From: an uncultured Ruminococcus sp.
GTDB taxonomy: Bacteria; Bacillota; Clostridia; Oscillospirales; Ruminococcaceae
Direction: 5' to 3'
Assembly (NCBI GenBank): GCA_947624255.1
Contig: CANQJO010000010.1
Coordinates: 1 to 64,000, forward strand
DNA length: 64,000 nt
How positions within the stretch are numbered: the stretch's first letter is position 1; each line of letters starts with the position of its first letter. The position numbers were made by a program, and so were the translations under genes. The notes under the pieces were generated by a model that searched no databases, was not told the origin of the DNA, and saw only the letters and a list, made by a program, of their open reading frames with translations. Of the stretch, positions 37,124-46,710 are shown one piece after another.

Positions 37124-38338
37124 CTATATTTTCTCTTCTTTTTCATCATGATTTTTTAGATATCCAGCCATTACACCTATTAAAATCACATTAATTTGCG
37201 AGTAGTAGGATACAGTTGTAATATCAATTACTAAAGTAGATACAATTATTGCTGTAAGATAAATTGCTTCTTTATTGCTTAATATATATTTTCTCAATTT
37301 AATTAAAGATAATATATATCTTAAATAATAGATTACAGTCAATACAATACCACCTGAAACCATTAACTCTATATAATTATTATGGGAATATTTATAATTT
37401 CCACTCCAAGCGCCATATGATTGATAGAATGAATTGAATCCATGCCCAAACCAAGGATGTTGAGATATCATTTTTTTCCCATACTCTATCATAACATATC
37501 GTGTATACGTTGAATCTGCAACTCGCTCACCATTCAAAACAGCAAATAAAGAATCGATTCTTCTTCCTAAAATGTTATATAAAATAGGCATATTCATTAT
37601 AAAAAAATAAAAAGTACACGAGATAAAAAAAGTAATTGACAACCGCTTTATTACCTTTACATTTGAATTTGAACTTAGCAGATAGACTGAGCCTAATCCT
37701 ACAAGAAAGAATATTATAGACTTTCGAGAACCTGTAAGAAGAAGAAAAACGGCACATATTATTGCGGAATATAAATACTTCTTTTGCTTTTTATCTATTA
37801 CATACAAATAAATTGATACAATTAAACTATATCCAAAGCACATTCCCATCTCATTCGACTGTAATCCGACACGGGACATTATTAAACTAGCATGTTCGGT
37901 ATGCAAGCCACGAATAATATTTGTTCTTAAAACAGCCACTGAGTAGAATGCTAGAATCACTCCAGCTCTTGAGATATATTTCAATAATTGACAACGTCCT
38001 ACACCATTATCAGTATTCATGGAAATAACCAAATATAGCAAAGTTGAAAGAAAAATAGTAATGGCAGTTTGTATATTGATGCCTAGTATTACTGACCATT
38101 GACCTAATAAACATTCTTTTACAAAAAAAGAATAAATACAAAATAGCAAGACTACTATATCAATTGAATTGACATTAACTGATTTAGCCTTTATCTGAAA
38201 CAAAAAATGTAAGAATACTAATAACAATAAAATAACATTTAATAATCTACCTATATATGGAGCGTTATTAAAGCAATATAAGCCAATAATATACACTTCC
38301 GTAAGTCTTGAAATAATACCCGTTGAATTCTTGCTCAT
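37124..38338 (-). CDS. wzy: Wzy-type O-antigen/capsule polymerase
   Basis: 404 residues with about 10-12 membrane helices and one large loop (about 250-310) containing HPWFGHGFNSFYQ, a motif close to the conserved GxGxNxF segment of O-antigen ligases/polymerases. Wzy joins flipped repeat units outside the membrane. Sequence is low in G+C. Low sequence conservation in this family makes the call rest on topology, the loop motif and the neighbours wzx and glycosyltransferases. Confidence 0.85.
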   Translation of the reverse strand: MSKNSTGIISRLTEVYIIGLYCFNNAPYIGRLLNVILLLLVFLHFLFQIKAKSVNVNSIDIVVLLFCIYSFFVKECLLGQWSVILGINIQTAITIFLSTLLYLVISMNTDNGVGRCQLLKYISRAGVILAFYSVAVLRTNIIRGLHTEHASLIMSRVGLQSNEMGMCFGYSLIVSIYLYVIDKKQKKYLYSAIICAVFLLLTGSRKSIIFFLVGLGSVYLLSSNSNVKVIKRLSITFFISCTFYFFIMNMPILYNILGRRIDSLFAVLNGERVADSTYTRYVMIEYGKKMISQHPWFGHGFNSFYQSYGAWSGNYKYSHNNYIELMVSGGIVLTVIYYLRYILSLIKLRKYILSNKEAIYLTAIIVSTLVIDITTVSYYSQINVILIGVMAGYLKNHDEKEEKI

Positions 38339-38354
38339 TTTAATGTCCGCCTTA

Positions 38355-39425
38355 TTAAGCTTGAATAAAGTTAATCCATTGGTCTATGATTCTTTTGGTA
38401 TTCACTTTTTTTTCAATTTGTCTTGCATTTATTCCACAATGATTACGGATTTGACTATTACTCATGAATGAATCTAAGGCCTCTGAAAACTCTTCCATAT
38501 CCCCAACTCTCACTAATATCCCGTTTTCATTATTATGGATTAATTCTCTAGCAGCATATGCCGGAGAATCCGTGGAAATGCAGGAGCAACCACAACACAT
38601 AGCTTCTATTAGCGCATTAGACATCCCCTCGTAATCAGATGCGAGAGCAAATATCTCTGATGTCGATAGAATCTCCAGCGAGTTTTTTGTACTTCCCCTT
38701 AAAAAGCATTTTTCACTTATACCTAACCTCTGAATTAAGACCTGCAGTTCTTTCCTTAGTTCCCCCTCGCCGTATATCTCTAAAATATATTCTGGATACT
38801 TGTCAGACACACTTGCAAACGCATTAATTAATAGTGGCAGATTTTTTTGTGAATTTAGTCTACATATAGATACAATTCTCTTTTTTCTATGTGCATTTAA
38901 ATCCACATTATATAAGTCACTGCTTATAGGGTTATAAATCACTACAGATTTGTTTTGGATTTTTTTTGAGAAACATGATTTTGCGAAATGCGTTTGAAAA
39001 ACAATTCCTTTTGCAAGAGGATAAACAATATTACGAACCAAACGTGTAATTTTACTTTTGGGATCAACTTGAGGATTGTTTCTTTCGGATACAAATATTG
39101 GTATATTTAACCCAATACCAGCAATGATCGTACAGATATTTGTTCTGGTAATAAATGATATAATAATATCAGGTGCTTCTTTTTTGAACATTTTTCTCAT
39201 TTTTTGAATGCTTTTCATCCTACGAGAAATAATATTTGTCCCCCTATTCATTGATAAATCAATGATCTTAATAGCTTTATCTAGGCTATAGGCGCTATCC
39301 TCGCCATTTTCAGTTAACATAATCATCACTTGATGACCTCGCTTAGCAAATTCGTTGCTCAGAACAGAAACAACTCTTTCCGCTCCACCACTCTGTAAAC
39401 CTTGTATTACAAATATAATCTTCAT
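38355..39425 (-). CDS. GT4-family glycosyltransferase
   Basis: 356 residues. N-terminal glycine motif GLQSGGAERVVSVLS (about 9) and C-terminal EGMSNALIEAMCCGCSCIST (about 265), the E-x7-E motif of GT4 retaining transferases. It is a cytosolic or membrane-associated enzyme adding one sugar to the lipid-linked unit; donor and linkage unknown. Between wzy and another GT gene, 13-16 bp apart. Confidence 0.9.
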   Translation of the reverse strand: MKIIFVIQGLQSGGAERVVSVLSNEFAKRGHQVMIMLTENGEDSAYSLDKAIKIIDLSMNRGTNIISRRMKSIQKMRKMFKKEAPDIIISFITRTNICTIIAGIGLNIPIFVSERNNPQVDPKSKITRLVRNIVYPLAKGIVFQTHFAKSCFSKKIQNKSVVIYNPISSDLYNVDLNAHRKKRIVSICRLNSQKNLPLLINAFASVSDKYPEYILEIYGEGELRKELQVLIQRLGISEKCFLRGSTKNSLEILSTSEIFALASDYEGMSNALIEAMCCGCSCISTDSPAYAARELIHNNENGILVRVGDMEEFSEALDSFMSNSQIRNHCGINARQIEKKVNTKRIIDQWINFIQA

Positions 39426-39438
39426 TCGTAATCCTCAT

Positions 39439-40722
39439 CTAAAAATTTTCATGAACAAAATCGGAATAATTTCGATCTGCAAAAAAATTATTTTCCCAAT
39501 GTTTCCTAGCATTGAGCCTCATTTTTCTAGATTCTTCTTCATCCATATCAACAAAAAGCCGTAGTACAGAATAAAACTCATCAGAATCAAAATTTTGTGA
39601 AAGAAGCCTACCGTTTACTCCATCAATCACCGCTTCTGAGGTTCCTCCTACATTAGTTGCAATTATTGGTGTGCCAAAAGATAGTGCTTCCATTATTGAT
39701 ACAGGTAATCCTTCACTTTCACTTACATTAACAAAAACGTCAAAACAATTACTCTTATAATAATCCATTATTTCTGAATTTTGCATCTGTCCTTTAAATA
39801 AATAATCAATATTGGTTTTATTTCTTAGCCTAGAATAAGCATATTTTTTTGTTTGCTCAAAATCCTCTCCAGCACCAATGTGAACCCAAGACAGTTTTAT
39901 GTCATCTATCATGCTTAAACAATCAATAAGTATATTTACCCTTTTTACTGGGATAAGTGAAGAACAGCTTAAAATTCTAAACGAATTACTCCTGCTATAT
40001 AAACATATCCCATAATTCCTAGTTCCTAATCTGCTTAATTTAAATTTGACGGAAATATCATTAAATTGTTTCATCAAATACTGCTGTCCCTCTGCTGAAA
40101 TAGCTGAAACCACATCAGAAGCATCTATGGTCTGTTTTTTTAAAGGAATGTATAATGCAGATCTCCGCTTTTCATATAAATCATATCCATGTGCTCTTGC
40201 TATAATTTTTACAGGCCTATGTTGGGGAAGAAGTTTGTCTATGGTCAAAAGCATAGGGTTTAGCCAATAAGAGTAGACATAAATTGCATCGTTCTCTGTT
40301 ATATGATTTGATAGTTTATTACGAAAATGATAGACGTTTCGTTCTATTGGTGCAACAGTTCTAATTAATGCCTTGAGTTTACTATAATTAAAACTATTTG
40401 AGGATATCAAATCGCATATTTCGCTCCAAAAAAGCTTTGAAACTAAACTTTTTAAAGTCCATGGAAGGATATTCTTTATGGACCATGTAATCCTTTTCCA
40501 TTTACTGGGCCTACCACCATAATATAAATCGTCCTTATTCGCTGGAGGTAATACTAAAAAATTATCAGGAACCTTTCTTGGATTTATGGGATTAACGCAT
40601 AATGCCGAGGGAAGAATTATAACTCTGTCAAATCGTTTTGACAAAAACTCAACCTCATTCTCAATAAATGCTTCAGATATACCATAAGGATAACGATCTG
40701 TAATAAATAACAATGTTTCCAT
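39439..40722 (-). CDS. GT4-like glycosyltransferase
   Basis: 427 residues. The C-terminal half holds SCSSLIPVKRVNILIDCLS, an HIGAGED segment and SEGLPVSIMEALSFGTPIIATNVGGTSE (E-x7-E motif, about 350). The N-terminal half is longer than average. AGAGGGGG precedes the ATG. There is a 105-bp gap to the upstream wbpA-like gene without a clear promoter. Donor unknown. Confidence 0.88.
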   Translation of the reverse strand: METLLFITDRYPYGISEAFIENEVEFLSKRFDRVIILPSALCVNPINPRKVPDNFLVLPPANKDDLYYGGRPSKWKRITWSIKNILPWTLKSLVSKLFWSEICDLISSNSFNYSKLKALIRTVAPIERNVYHFRNKLSNHITENDAIYVYSYWLNPMLLTIDKLLPQHRPVKIIARAHGYDLYEKRRSALYIPLKKQTIDASDVVSAISAEGQQYLMKQFNDISVKFKLSRLGTRNYGICLYSRSNSFRILSCSSLIPVKRVNILIDCLSMIDDIKLSWVHIGAGEDFEQTKKYAYSRLRNKTNIDYLFKGQMQNSEIMDYYKSNCFDVFVNVSESEGLPVSIMEALSFGTPIIATNVGGTSEAVIDGVNGRLLSQNFDSDEFYSVLRLFVDMDEEESRKMRLNARKHWENNFFADRNYSDFVHENF

Positions 40723-40827
40723 AAATCATCCCCCTCTATTGCGAGTATATCTTCTCTCAAAATCGGACTGCGTAATATTTACTCTAATATCATCTAAATT
40801 CCATCACACTATTATCGCAAATGAGAC

Positions 40828-42156
40828 TTATAGTCTCCAGAATCTCATTCCGCTAGCTTTTAGTTCATCCATACGATAAAGGCTCTTTACATCTATCAAA
40901 ACTTTCTCTTCATCGGCAATGTCGTTCTTAAACAAAGCCTTCAGTTGCATCATAGACATCGAACGGAACTCGTTATGACCAACAGCAACAATAACACAGT
41001 CGGCATTTGGAATCTCCTCAAAAGGAATCACATCAACACCGTATTCCTGCTTTGCTACTGCTACATCAGCCCATGCATCGGTAACAATAGGCTCAATCTC
41101 ATACTCCTTAAGGCGATTGATTATGTCAACTACCTTGCTGTTTCTTGTATCAGGGCAGTTCTCCTTGAATGTAATACCGAGAATCACAACTGTCGCCTTC
41201 TTAGGTGCCATACCGGCTTCAATCATCTGCTTGATAGCGGCATCTGCTACAAATGCGCCCATGCTATCATTCACCTGTCTGCCGTTCAGGATTATCTGGC
41301 TGTGATAACCAAGCTTCTCAGCGGCATTTGTCAGATAATAGGGATCAACACCGATGCAGTGGCCACCAACAAGACCGGGCTTAAAGCCAAGAGCATTCCA
41401 CTTTGTGTTCATGCCCGCAAGAACTTCTGCCGTATCTATCTTCAATCTATCGCAGATAATAGCAATCTCGTTCATAAAAGCAATATTGATATCTCTCTGG
41501 CTATTCTCAACGACCTTAACTGCTTCAGCAGTCTTAATGTCAGAAACCATAAAGGTGCCCGCTTTGATAACAATATCGTAAACCTTTTGAATTTCAGTTG
41601 CAGACTCAGCGTCCATACCAGATACAACCTTGCGAATAGAGGTCAAGGTATGTACTCTGTCACCAGGATTGATTCTCTCAGGGCTGTATCCAATCTTCCA
41701 ATCTACGCCGCACTTGAGTCCAGACTCTTTCTCGATAATCGGAATACAAATGTCCTCTGTAACTCCAGGGTAAACCGTAGACTCAAAAACAACAATTGTA
41801 CCCGGAGTCAGATTCTGTCCAACAGTTCTTGATGCCCCCTCAACAGGTGCAAGATCTGGGCTATTGTCCTCTTTCACAGGGGTCGGGACAGCAACAATAA
41901 TAAATCTCGCCTCTCTCAGACGGGTTGGATCAGCAGTGAAGTCAACCGTAGTCTTTTTGATTGCTTCGCCGACCTCATTTGTGGAATCGATACCGTTTCT
42001 ATATTCATTTACACGCTTTTCATTGATATCAAAACCAATAACATTGATGTGCTTTGCGAATTCAACAGCAATTGGCATACCCACATAACCGAGTCCGACA
42101 AGGGCGAGTTTTTCCTTGCCAGAGATAAGCCCAGAATAGATTGTATCAAACTTCAT
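40828..42156 (-). CDS. wbpA: UDP-N-acetylglucosamine 6-dehydrogenase (WbpA-type)
   Basis: 442 residues from the ATG at 42156, with AGGAGG 6 nt upstream. LALVGLGYVGMPIAVEFAK (about 17), FESTVYPGVTED, YSPERINPGDR and the catalytic Cys in GLVGGHCIGVDPYYL (about 270). The HCIGVDPYYL form is that of UDP-HexNAc 6-dehydrogenases rather than UDP-glucose dehydrogenase. The product UDP-GlcNAcA would be acted on by the three genes upstream, so the cassette wbpB-D-E-A is complete. Confidence 0.87.
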   Translation of the reverse strand: MKFDTIYSGLISGKEKLALVGLGYVGMPIAVEFAKHINVIGFDINEKRVNEYRNGIDSTNEVGEAIKKTTVDFTADPTRLREARFIIVAVPTPVKEDNSPDLAPVEGASRTVGQNLTPGTIVVFESTVYPGVTEDICIPIIEKESGLKCGVDWKIGYSPERINPGDRVHTLTSIRKVVSGMDAESATEIQKVYDIVIKAGTFMVSDIKTAEAVKVVENSQRDINIAFMNEIAIICDRLKIDTAEVLAGMNTKWNALGFKPGLVGGHCIGVDPYYLTNAAEKLGYHSQIILNGRQVNDSMGAFVADAAIKQMIEAGMAPKKATVVILGITFKENCPDTRNSKVVDIINRLKEYEIEPIVTDAWADVAVAKQEYGVDVIPFEEIPNADCVIVAVGHNEFRSMSMMQLKALFKNDIADEEKVLIDVKSLYRMDELKASGMRFWRL

Positions 42157-42172
42157 TTTAGTCCTCCTATTA

Positions 42173-43294
42173 TTAGTCGATGATATTCTTCGTGATGAGA
42201 TCAACGTCAGCCTTTGTCATATATGGATGCATGGGCAAGCTGAGGCAACGATTAGTAGCATCAATTGTGCAAGGATACATTTCATCAGAAAGTCCCATGC
42301 TTCTATATGCTTCCTGCTGATGCAGACCACGCGGATAGTAGATCATCGAAGGAATGCCCTGTCCCTTGAGTTTCGCTTGCATGGCATCACGTTCATCACG
42401 ATTGGTAAGAAGAATCGTGTACTGCGCCCAGCTTGAATAGAAACCGTCCAACACAGTAGGAGTTTTATACTTAAAGCTCAAACGCTCTGTATACCAGTCC
42501 GCAACCTGATTTACCGCAGATAGTTCGAATTCAACAAACGCCTTGAACTTCGGAAGCAGAATCGCCGCCTGAAGCGTATCTAAGCGACTGTTCATGCCAA
42601 TTTCTCTGTTGTCATACTTGTCCATCGGACTCTTGCCTTGCGCACGCAGGGAGCGAAGTCGAGCGTCCACCTCATCATCATCGGTGAATACCGCACCACC
42701 ATCACCATAGCAGCCAAGAGGCTTTGCCGGGAAGAATGACGTCGTTGAAATATCGCCAAAGGAACACGCCATTTTACCACGAATATTTCCGCCGAATCCC
42801 TGTGCACCATCTTCCAATACTTTCAAGCCATACTTTTCAGCAATGGGAAGAATCTTATCATAATTTGCAGGCTGGCCAAACAAATCAACGGGAATAATCA
42901 CTTTAGGTGTCAGCTTTCCTTCTGCCAGTACTCTTTTTATCTGCGCTTCAAGGGCTTCCGGACTCATGTTAAAGGTGTCAAGATCAATGTCTACAAGAAT
43001 TGGAGTAGCGCCAAGAATAGAGCTTGTCCCTGCCGATGCGAAGTATGTGAAATCAGATGTAAATACAGCATCACCGGAACCGATTCCCCAAATCATCAAT
43101 GCAAGCTGCAAAGCATCTGTTCCATTGCCACAAGCAACGCAATGCTTTCTTCCTACATATTCGGCAAGTTTTCCTTCAAGCTCTGTCACCGATTTTCCAA
43201 GAATGAAAGCAGAACTATCGATAACTGCTTGGATACCTGCATCGATTTCGGGTTTCAGTGCTTGATACTGTGCCTTTAAGTCTCTAAACTGCAT
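42173..43294 (-). CDS. wbpE: DegT/DnrJ aminotransferase (WbpE-type)
   Basis: 373 residues. PLP lysine in TSFFPAKPLGCYGDGGAVF (about 185), ACGNGTDALQLAL (about 56) and EDGAQGFGG. The motifs fit WbpE, which adds the 3-amino group from glutamate to the 3-keto-uronate made by WbpB. It abuts the acetyltransferase gene by one base, as expected for a channelled pathway. Confidence 0.88.
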   Translation of the reverse strand: MQFRDLKAQYQALKPEIDAGIQAVIDSSAFILGKSVTELEGKLAEYVGRKHCVACGNGTDALQLALMIWGIGSGDAVFTSDFTYFASAGTSSILGATPILVDIDLDTFNMSPEALEAQIKRVLAEGKLTPKVIIPVDLFGQPANYDKILPIAEKYGLKVLEDGAQGFGGNIRGKMACSFGDISTTSFFPAKPLGCYGDGGAVFTDDDEVDARLRSLRAQGKSPMDKYDNREIGMNSRLDTLQAAILLPKFKAFVEFELSAVNQVADWYTERLSFKYKTPTVLDGFYSSWAQYTILLTNRDERDAMQAKLKGQGIPSMIYYPRGLHQQEAYRSMGLSDEMYPCTIDATNRCLSLPMHPYMTKADVDLITKNIID

Positions 43295-43861
43295 TTACTT
43301 GTCCTCCTCTAGTCCTTCAGACATCTCTTTATACTTACGTCCACATTTATCACAAACTAAAGTTTGTGGCAACAATTCACCGCACTCACAAGCCCATCCT
43401 TTTCTTCTTGCCGGAACGCCGAGCATAAGAGCATGGGCAGGAACATTTGATGTAACAACTGCCCCCGCACCGATCAATGCCCATTTACCGATTGTATGTC
43501 CGCATACAACAGTGGCATTTGCACCGATGGAAGCACCTTCCTGAACTACAGTTTTCTTATAACCGGCATGTCCCTTCGGATACTTTGCACGCGGCGTTAA
43601 GTCATTTGTAAAGACACAGGAAGGACCACAGAAAACATAGTCTTCTAACTCAACACCTTCATACAGTGAAACATTGTTCTGAACTTTACAGCCATTACCG
43701 ATCTTAACATTATTTGAAATATTGACATTCTGACCGAAAGAACAGCTTTTTCCGATTCTTGCGCCGGACTGCACATGGCAGAAATGCCAAATTTTTGTGC
43801 CTTCACCGATTACTACATCATCATCAACAATACTTGTTGGATGGACAAAAAACTCACTCAT
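43295..43861 (-). CDS. wbpD: UDP-3-amino-sugar N-acetyltransferase (WbpD-type)
   Basis: 188 residues. Left-handed beta-helix (GEGTKIWHFCHVQSGARIG, then NVNISNNVKIGNGC) with the catalytic His region, ending in GVPARRKG and a four-Cys zinc ribbon (CECGELL, CDKCGRKY). WbpD acetylates the 3-amino group to give UDP-2,3-diacetamido-2,3-dideoxy-glucuronate. The zinc ribbon is common in this branch. AAGGAG precedes the ATG; 3 bp from the oxidoreductase gene. Confidence 0.88.
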   Translation of the reverse strand: MSEFFVHPTSIVDDDVVIGEGTKIWHFCHVQSGARIGKSCSFGQNVNISNNVKIGNGCKVQNNVSLYEGVELEDYVFCGPSCVFTNDLTPRAKYPKGHAGYKKTVVQEGASIGANATVVCGHTIGKWALIGAGAVVTSNVPAHALMLGVPARRKGWACECGELLPQTLVCDKCGRKYKEMSEGLEEDK

Positions 43862-43864
43862 TGT

Positions 43865-44941
43865 TTACTCCTTATTGAATCTACCTACGAAGTCCATTGT
43901 TGAGCAACTTTCCAGCGGTAGCTTAACTGGTCTGTGTTCTGCGGCAGATTTGTAAATTGCAAGAACCAATTCTAATGCTCTCTTTCCAGCTTCACCGTCT
44001 ACATAAGGCTGACGCCCTGTCTTAATTGCATCGATTACGTCAGCGTAGAGAGGAGTATGTCCATAACCGTAAACATTAGGCGGATTTTCACCATAAGTAG
44101 CTTTTACAAACTCCGGATCGTCCAAACCATCAGCAAAATTCCACTCTTCAATGATGTTATCAGAAGTTCCTGCCGCTTTCGCTGTACCGGTCTGACCGAA
44201 AATATAAAGGGTTTCCTCAAGATTCTTCGGGTATACATTTGTAGTGCCCTCAATCAAGCCATAGGAGCCGTTGGAAAACTTTACAAGAGCCATGCCCAAG
44301 TCTTCGGCTTCAAGGTAAGGATGCTCAAGCTGATCAGTGTATGCCATCACTTCTTCTATCTCGTCGCCCATCATCCAACGAAGAAGATCAATATTGTGAA
44401 TACACTGATTCATCAGGCAACCACCGTCCTGTGCCCAGGTGCCGCGCCAAGGAGCTTGTTCATAATACCCTTTACCGCGATTCCAGCGGATATGAGCTGC
44501 ACCGTGAGATAAGCGACCAAAGCGCCCATCCTCAAGAGCTTTTCTAATGTACTGCACAGACTTGTTAAAACGATTCTGATGATTCGCACAAACCAGAACG
44601 CCCTTTTCCTTTCCGGCTCTGATGATTGCATCTGCATCGGCAATGGAAAGTGCAATCGGCTTCTCGATAATCACATTGCATCCAGCAGCAATACAGTCAA
44701 GAGCAATGTCAGCGTGTTTACCAGATTCTGTGGCAATCGCAACAAGTTCAGGTTTTTCATTTTCAAGCAGTTCCTTGTAATCAGTGTACTTTCGAACATG
44801 ATCCAGTCCAAATTTCTCTGATTTTTCTGCCATAATCTCTGGGACAATATCACACATTGCCACAAACTTAAGATTGTTATTCTTTGCGGCTTCGATGTGA
44901 TTAGGCGAGATTCTTCCACAACCTATTAATGCGTATTTCAT
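43865..44941 (-). CDS. wbpB: Gfo/Idh/MocA oxidoreductase (WbpB-type)
   Basis: 358 residues. Rossmann start ALIGCGRISPNHIEA, EKPIALSIADADA with the catalytic Lys (about 95), and QNRFNKSVQ. The family oxidises C3 of UDP-GlcNAcA with NAD+. Next to WbpD, WbpE and WbpA homologues, this identity is likely rather than proven. No WbpI-type 2-epimerase is seen in the window, so the gluco form is the predicted product. Confidence 0.85.
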   Translation of the reverse strand: MKYALIGCGRISPNHIEAAKNNNLKFVAMCDIVPEIMAEKSEKFGLDHVRKYTDYKELLENEKPELVAIATESGKHADIALDCIAAGCNVIIEKPIALSIADADAIIRAGKEKGVLVCANHQNRFNKSVQYIRKALEDGRFGRLSHGAAHIRWNRGKGYYEQAPWRGTWAQDGGCLMNQCIHNIDLLRWMMGDEIEEVMAYTDQLEHPYLEAEDLGMALVKFSNGSYGLIEGTTNVYPKNLEETLYIFGQTGTAKAAGTSDNIIEEWNFADGLDDPEFVKATYGENPPNVYGYGHTPLYADVIDAIKTGRQPYVDGEAGKRALELVLAIYKSAAEHRPVKLPLESCSTMDFVGRFNKE

Positions 44942-44992
44942 TATTTTTTCTCCTTATTATCTACTAATAGCTTAAATTAGTTCAGCAATGAA

Positions 44993-46126
44993 TTAAGATA
45001 AGCAGTTAAACACCTTATCCATTTCAGTCTTCCAGCTATAATGCTGTTTAGCATAATAGTTCATTTGTTTTGGAATTTCCTTGTTACCTCTTAAATCAAA
45101 TGCGAATTTAATAACTCTATCAATATCAATAGCATTCTCATTTTCGTCAAATACAAGAACATAAGCTAAATCATTAACCAGTGCACTCTTAGATGCAGCA
45201 GTAATGAATGGTAGACCTACAGAAAAATACTCCTTAGTCTTTAAACATATCCCTTGATGATAGTTTATTCTATGACCTGCCATCAAACCGATTCCAAGAT
45301 CAGCTAACGAATAATACTCATTTAATTCTTCACCGCTTCGTTTCCCTACAAAACGAACAGATTTTTCAAGTTTGTAGTCAGATACCATTTTTTTAGTTGT
45401 TTCACTATATTCTCCTATAAGATACAATATGACATTTACATCTCCATTATAAATAGCCATCCCTTTAATAACTCGATCAATCCCATGAGGCGGCGTCTCA
45501 TTAGCAACGCAAAGTAAATTTACCAATGAATTATCATGCACTTTGATTGTTCTAACTTCGTAGCTATCTGTGTTAATACCATTTTCAATACGGATGGTTT
45601 TACACCCCCAAATATTAACATCAATGTCAGATACGGCCGCAACTAAATCCACATATTTTTTTACTTTTCTAGAGAACAAGTCATCAAGTAGATACATAAC
45701 TTTATAAAACTTACTTGATGGCTTTTGACTTTTATAAGGATAACTATGCGCTTCTACAATTATTTTACACCTTGGATTATTTTTCTTAATTGTCTTTATA
45801 AAGCCAAGTGTGTATACATCCCAAAAGTGAAATCTCATGTATACTAAGTCAACTGGATTCTTAATTAAAAACTTTTTCGCGCATTCTATATTATCCATTC
45901 TTCTTATCCAATGCCCCAGTCCACCGTCATATACTTTGCACTTGTGATGATATAGTTCCTTTCCTTCATTATTAAATATAGAAATCCCCTTTTTACAATA
46001 TGCTGAATAGAATGTGATGTATCCTCGCCTTTGAAATTCCTCTAATTCGGCATGAACTTTTTTTGAAATCCCTATAGACATATCATCCTCTCGATGATTA
46101 GAATAAAAGAACAGCTTTTTTTGCAT
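44993..46126 (-). CDS. Glycosyltransferase (GT4-like)
   Basis: 377 residues. N-terminus KLFFYSNHREDDMSIGISKKV, middle IIVEAHSYPY and DLVAAVSDID, C-terminal VCNETPPHG-like donor-side motif (LLCVANETPPHGIDRVIKG), and CLKTKEYFSVGLPFIT where a GT4 E-x7-E would sit. Fold assignment is fair, donor unknown. The sequence is A+T-rich like the wzx-wzy core. Confidence 0.8.
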   Translation of the reverse strand: MQKKLFFYSNHREDDMSIGISKKVHAELEEFQRRGYITFYSAYCKKGISIFNNEGKELYHHKCKVYDGGLGHWIRRMDNIECAKKFLIKNPVDLVYMRFHFWDVYTLGFIKTIKKNNPRCKIIVEAHSYPYKSQKPSSKFYKVMYLLDDLFSRKVKKYVDLVAAVSDIDVNIWGCKTIRIENGINTDSYEVRTIKVHDNSLVNLLCVANETPPHGIDRVIKGMAIYNGDVNVILYLIGEYSETTKKMVSDYKLEKSVRFVGKRSGEELNEYYSLADLGIGLMAGHRINYHQGICLKTKEYFSVGLPFITAASKSALVNDLAYVLVFDENENAIDIDRVIKFAFDLRGNKEIPKQMNYYAKQHYSWKTEMDKVFNCLS

Positions 46127-46143
46127 CTTTACTCAGCCTTTCT

Positions 46144-46710
46144 TTATCGCATTTTTATAACTTTTGCAGGACTCCCTACGGCTATGCTATTTCGATCAAT
46201 ATTCTTACTGACTGTTGAATTTGCTCCAATTACACATCCTTGCATTATTCTTACACCCGCTAATACCACTGATCCACAACCTATCCAAACATTATCCTCA
46301 ATAACAGTCTTGTTAAGTTTCATTTCTTGATATTTAATGGGAATATCCTTCCTATCATAGCCATGATTGCTGGATAGAACCGTTGATCTATGTGCTATTG
46401 AAACATTATCTCCAATTTCAATCTCTCCCTCTGCATCTATATAGCACATCTGGTGAATACTTACGTTATCACCTATTGACAGCTTGTCAATATTCAGAAA
46501 ATACACATCCGGAAAAACTGCTACATTATGTCCACAGTTCTTGCAAAGTTTTTTTAGCAAAAGATATCGCCACAACATTGCTACTCTTCCATCTTTGTAT
46601 CGCAATCCAACGAGCATATGCTTTCTTAGTGTTTTAGGGAGTAAGCCAATTAATTCAGCAAACAGAGATATTACAAATGAATAGCGTTTAAATAAAGTTC
46701 TGCCATTCAT
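46144..46710 (-). CDS. Left-handed beta-helix acetyltransferase
   Basis: 188 residues; hydrophobic start, then hexapeptide repeats (IGDNVSIHQMCYIDAEGEIEIG, VWIGCGSVVLAGVRI) and the terminal GSPAKVI. A typical capsule O-acetyltransferase; target sugar unknown. Its ATG overlaps the stop of the TupA-like gene (ATGA), so expression depends on how that gene ends (see the C8 tract there). Confidence 0.85.
   Translation of the reverse strand: MNGRTLFKRYSFVISLFAELIGLLPKTLRKHMLVGLRYKDGRVAMLWRYLLLKKLCKNCGHNVAVFPDVYFLNIDKLSIGDNVSIHQMCYIDAEGEIEIGDNVSIAHRSTVLSSNHGYDRKDIPIKYQEMKLNKTVIEDNVWIGCGSVVLAGVRIMQGCVIGANSTVSKNIDRNSIAVGSPAKVIKMR

Noticed and set aside
40945-41832. 295-codon plus-strand frame
   Set aside because: Mirror of the UDP-HexNAc dehydrogenase gene, Cys/Asn-rich and without any start signal.
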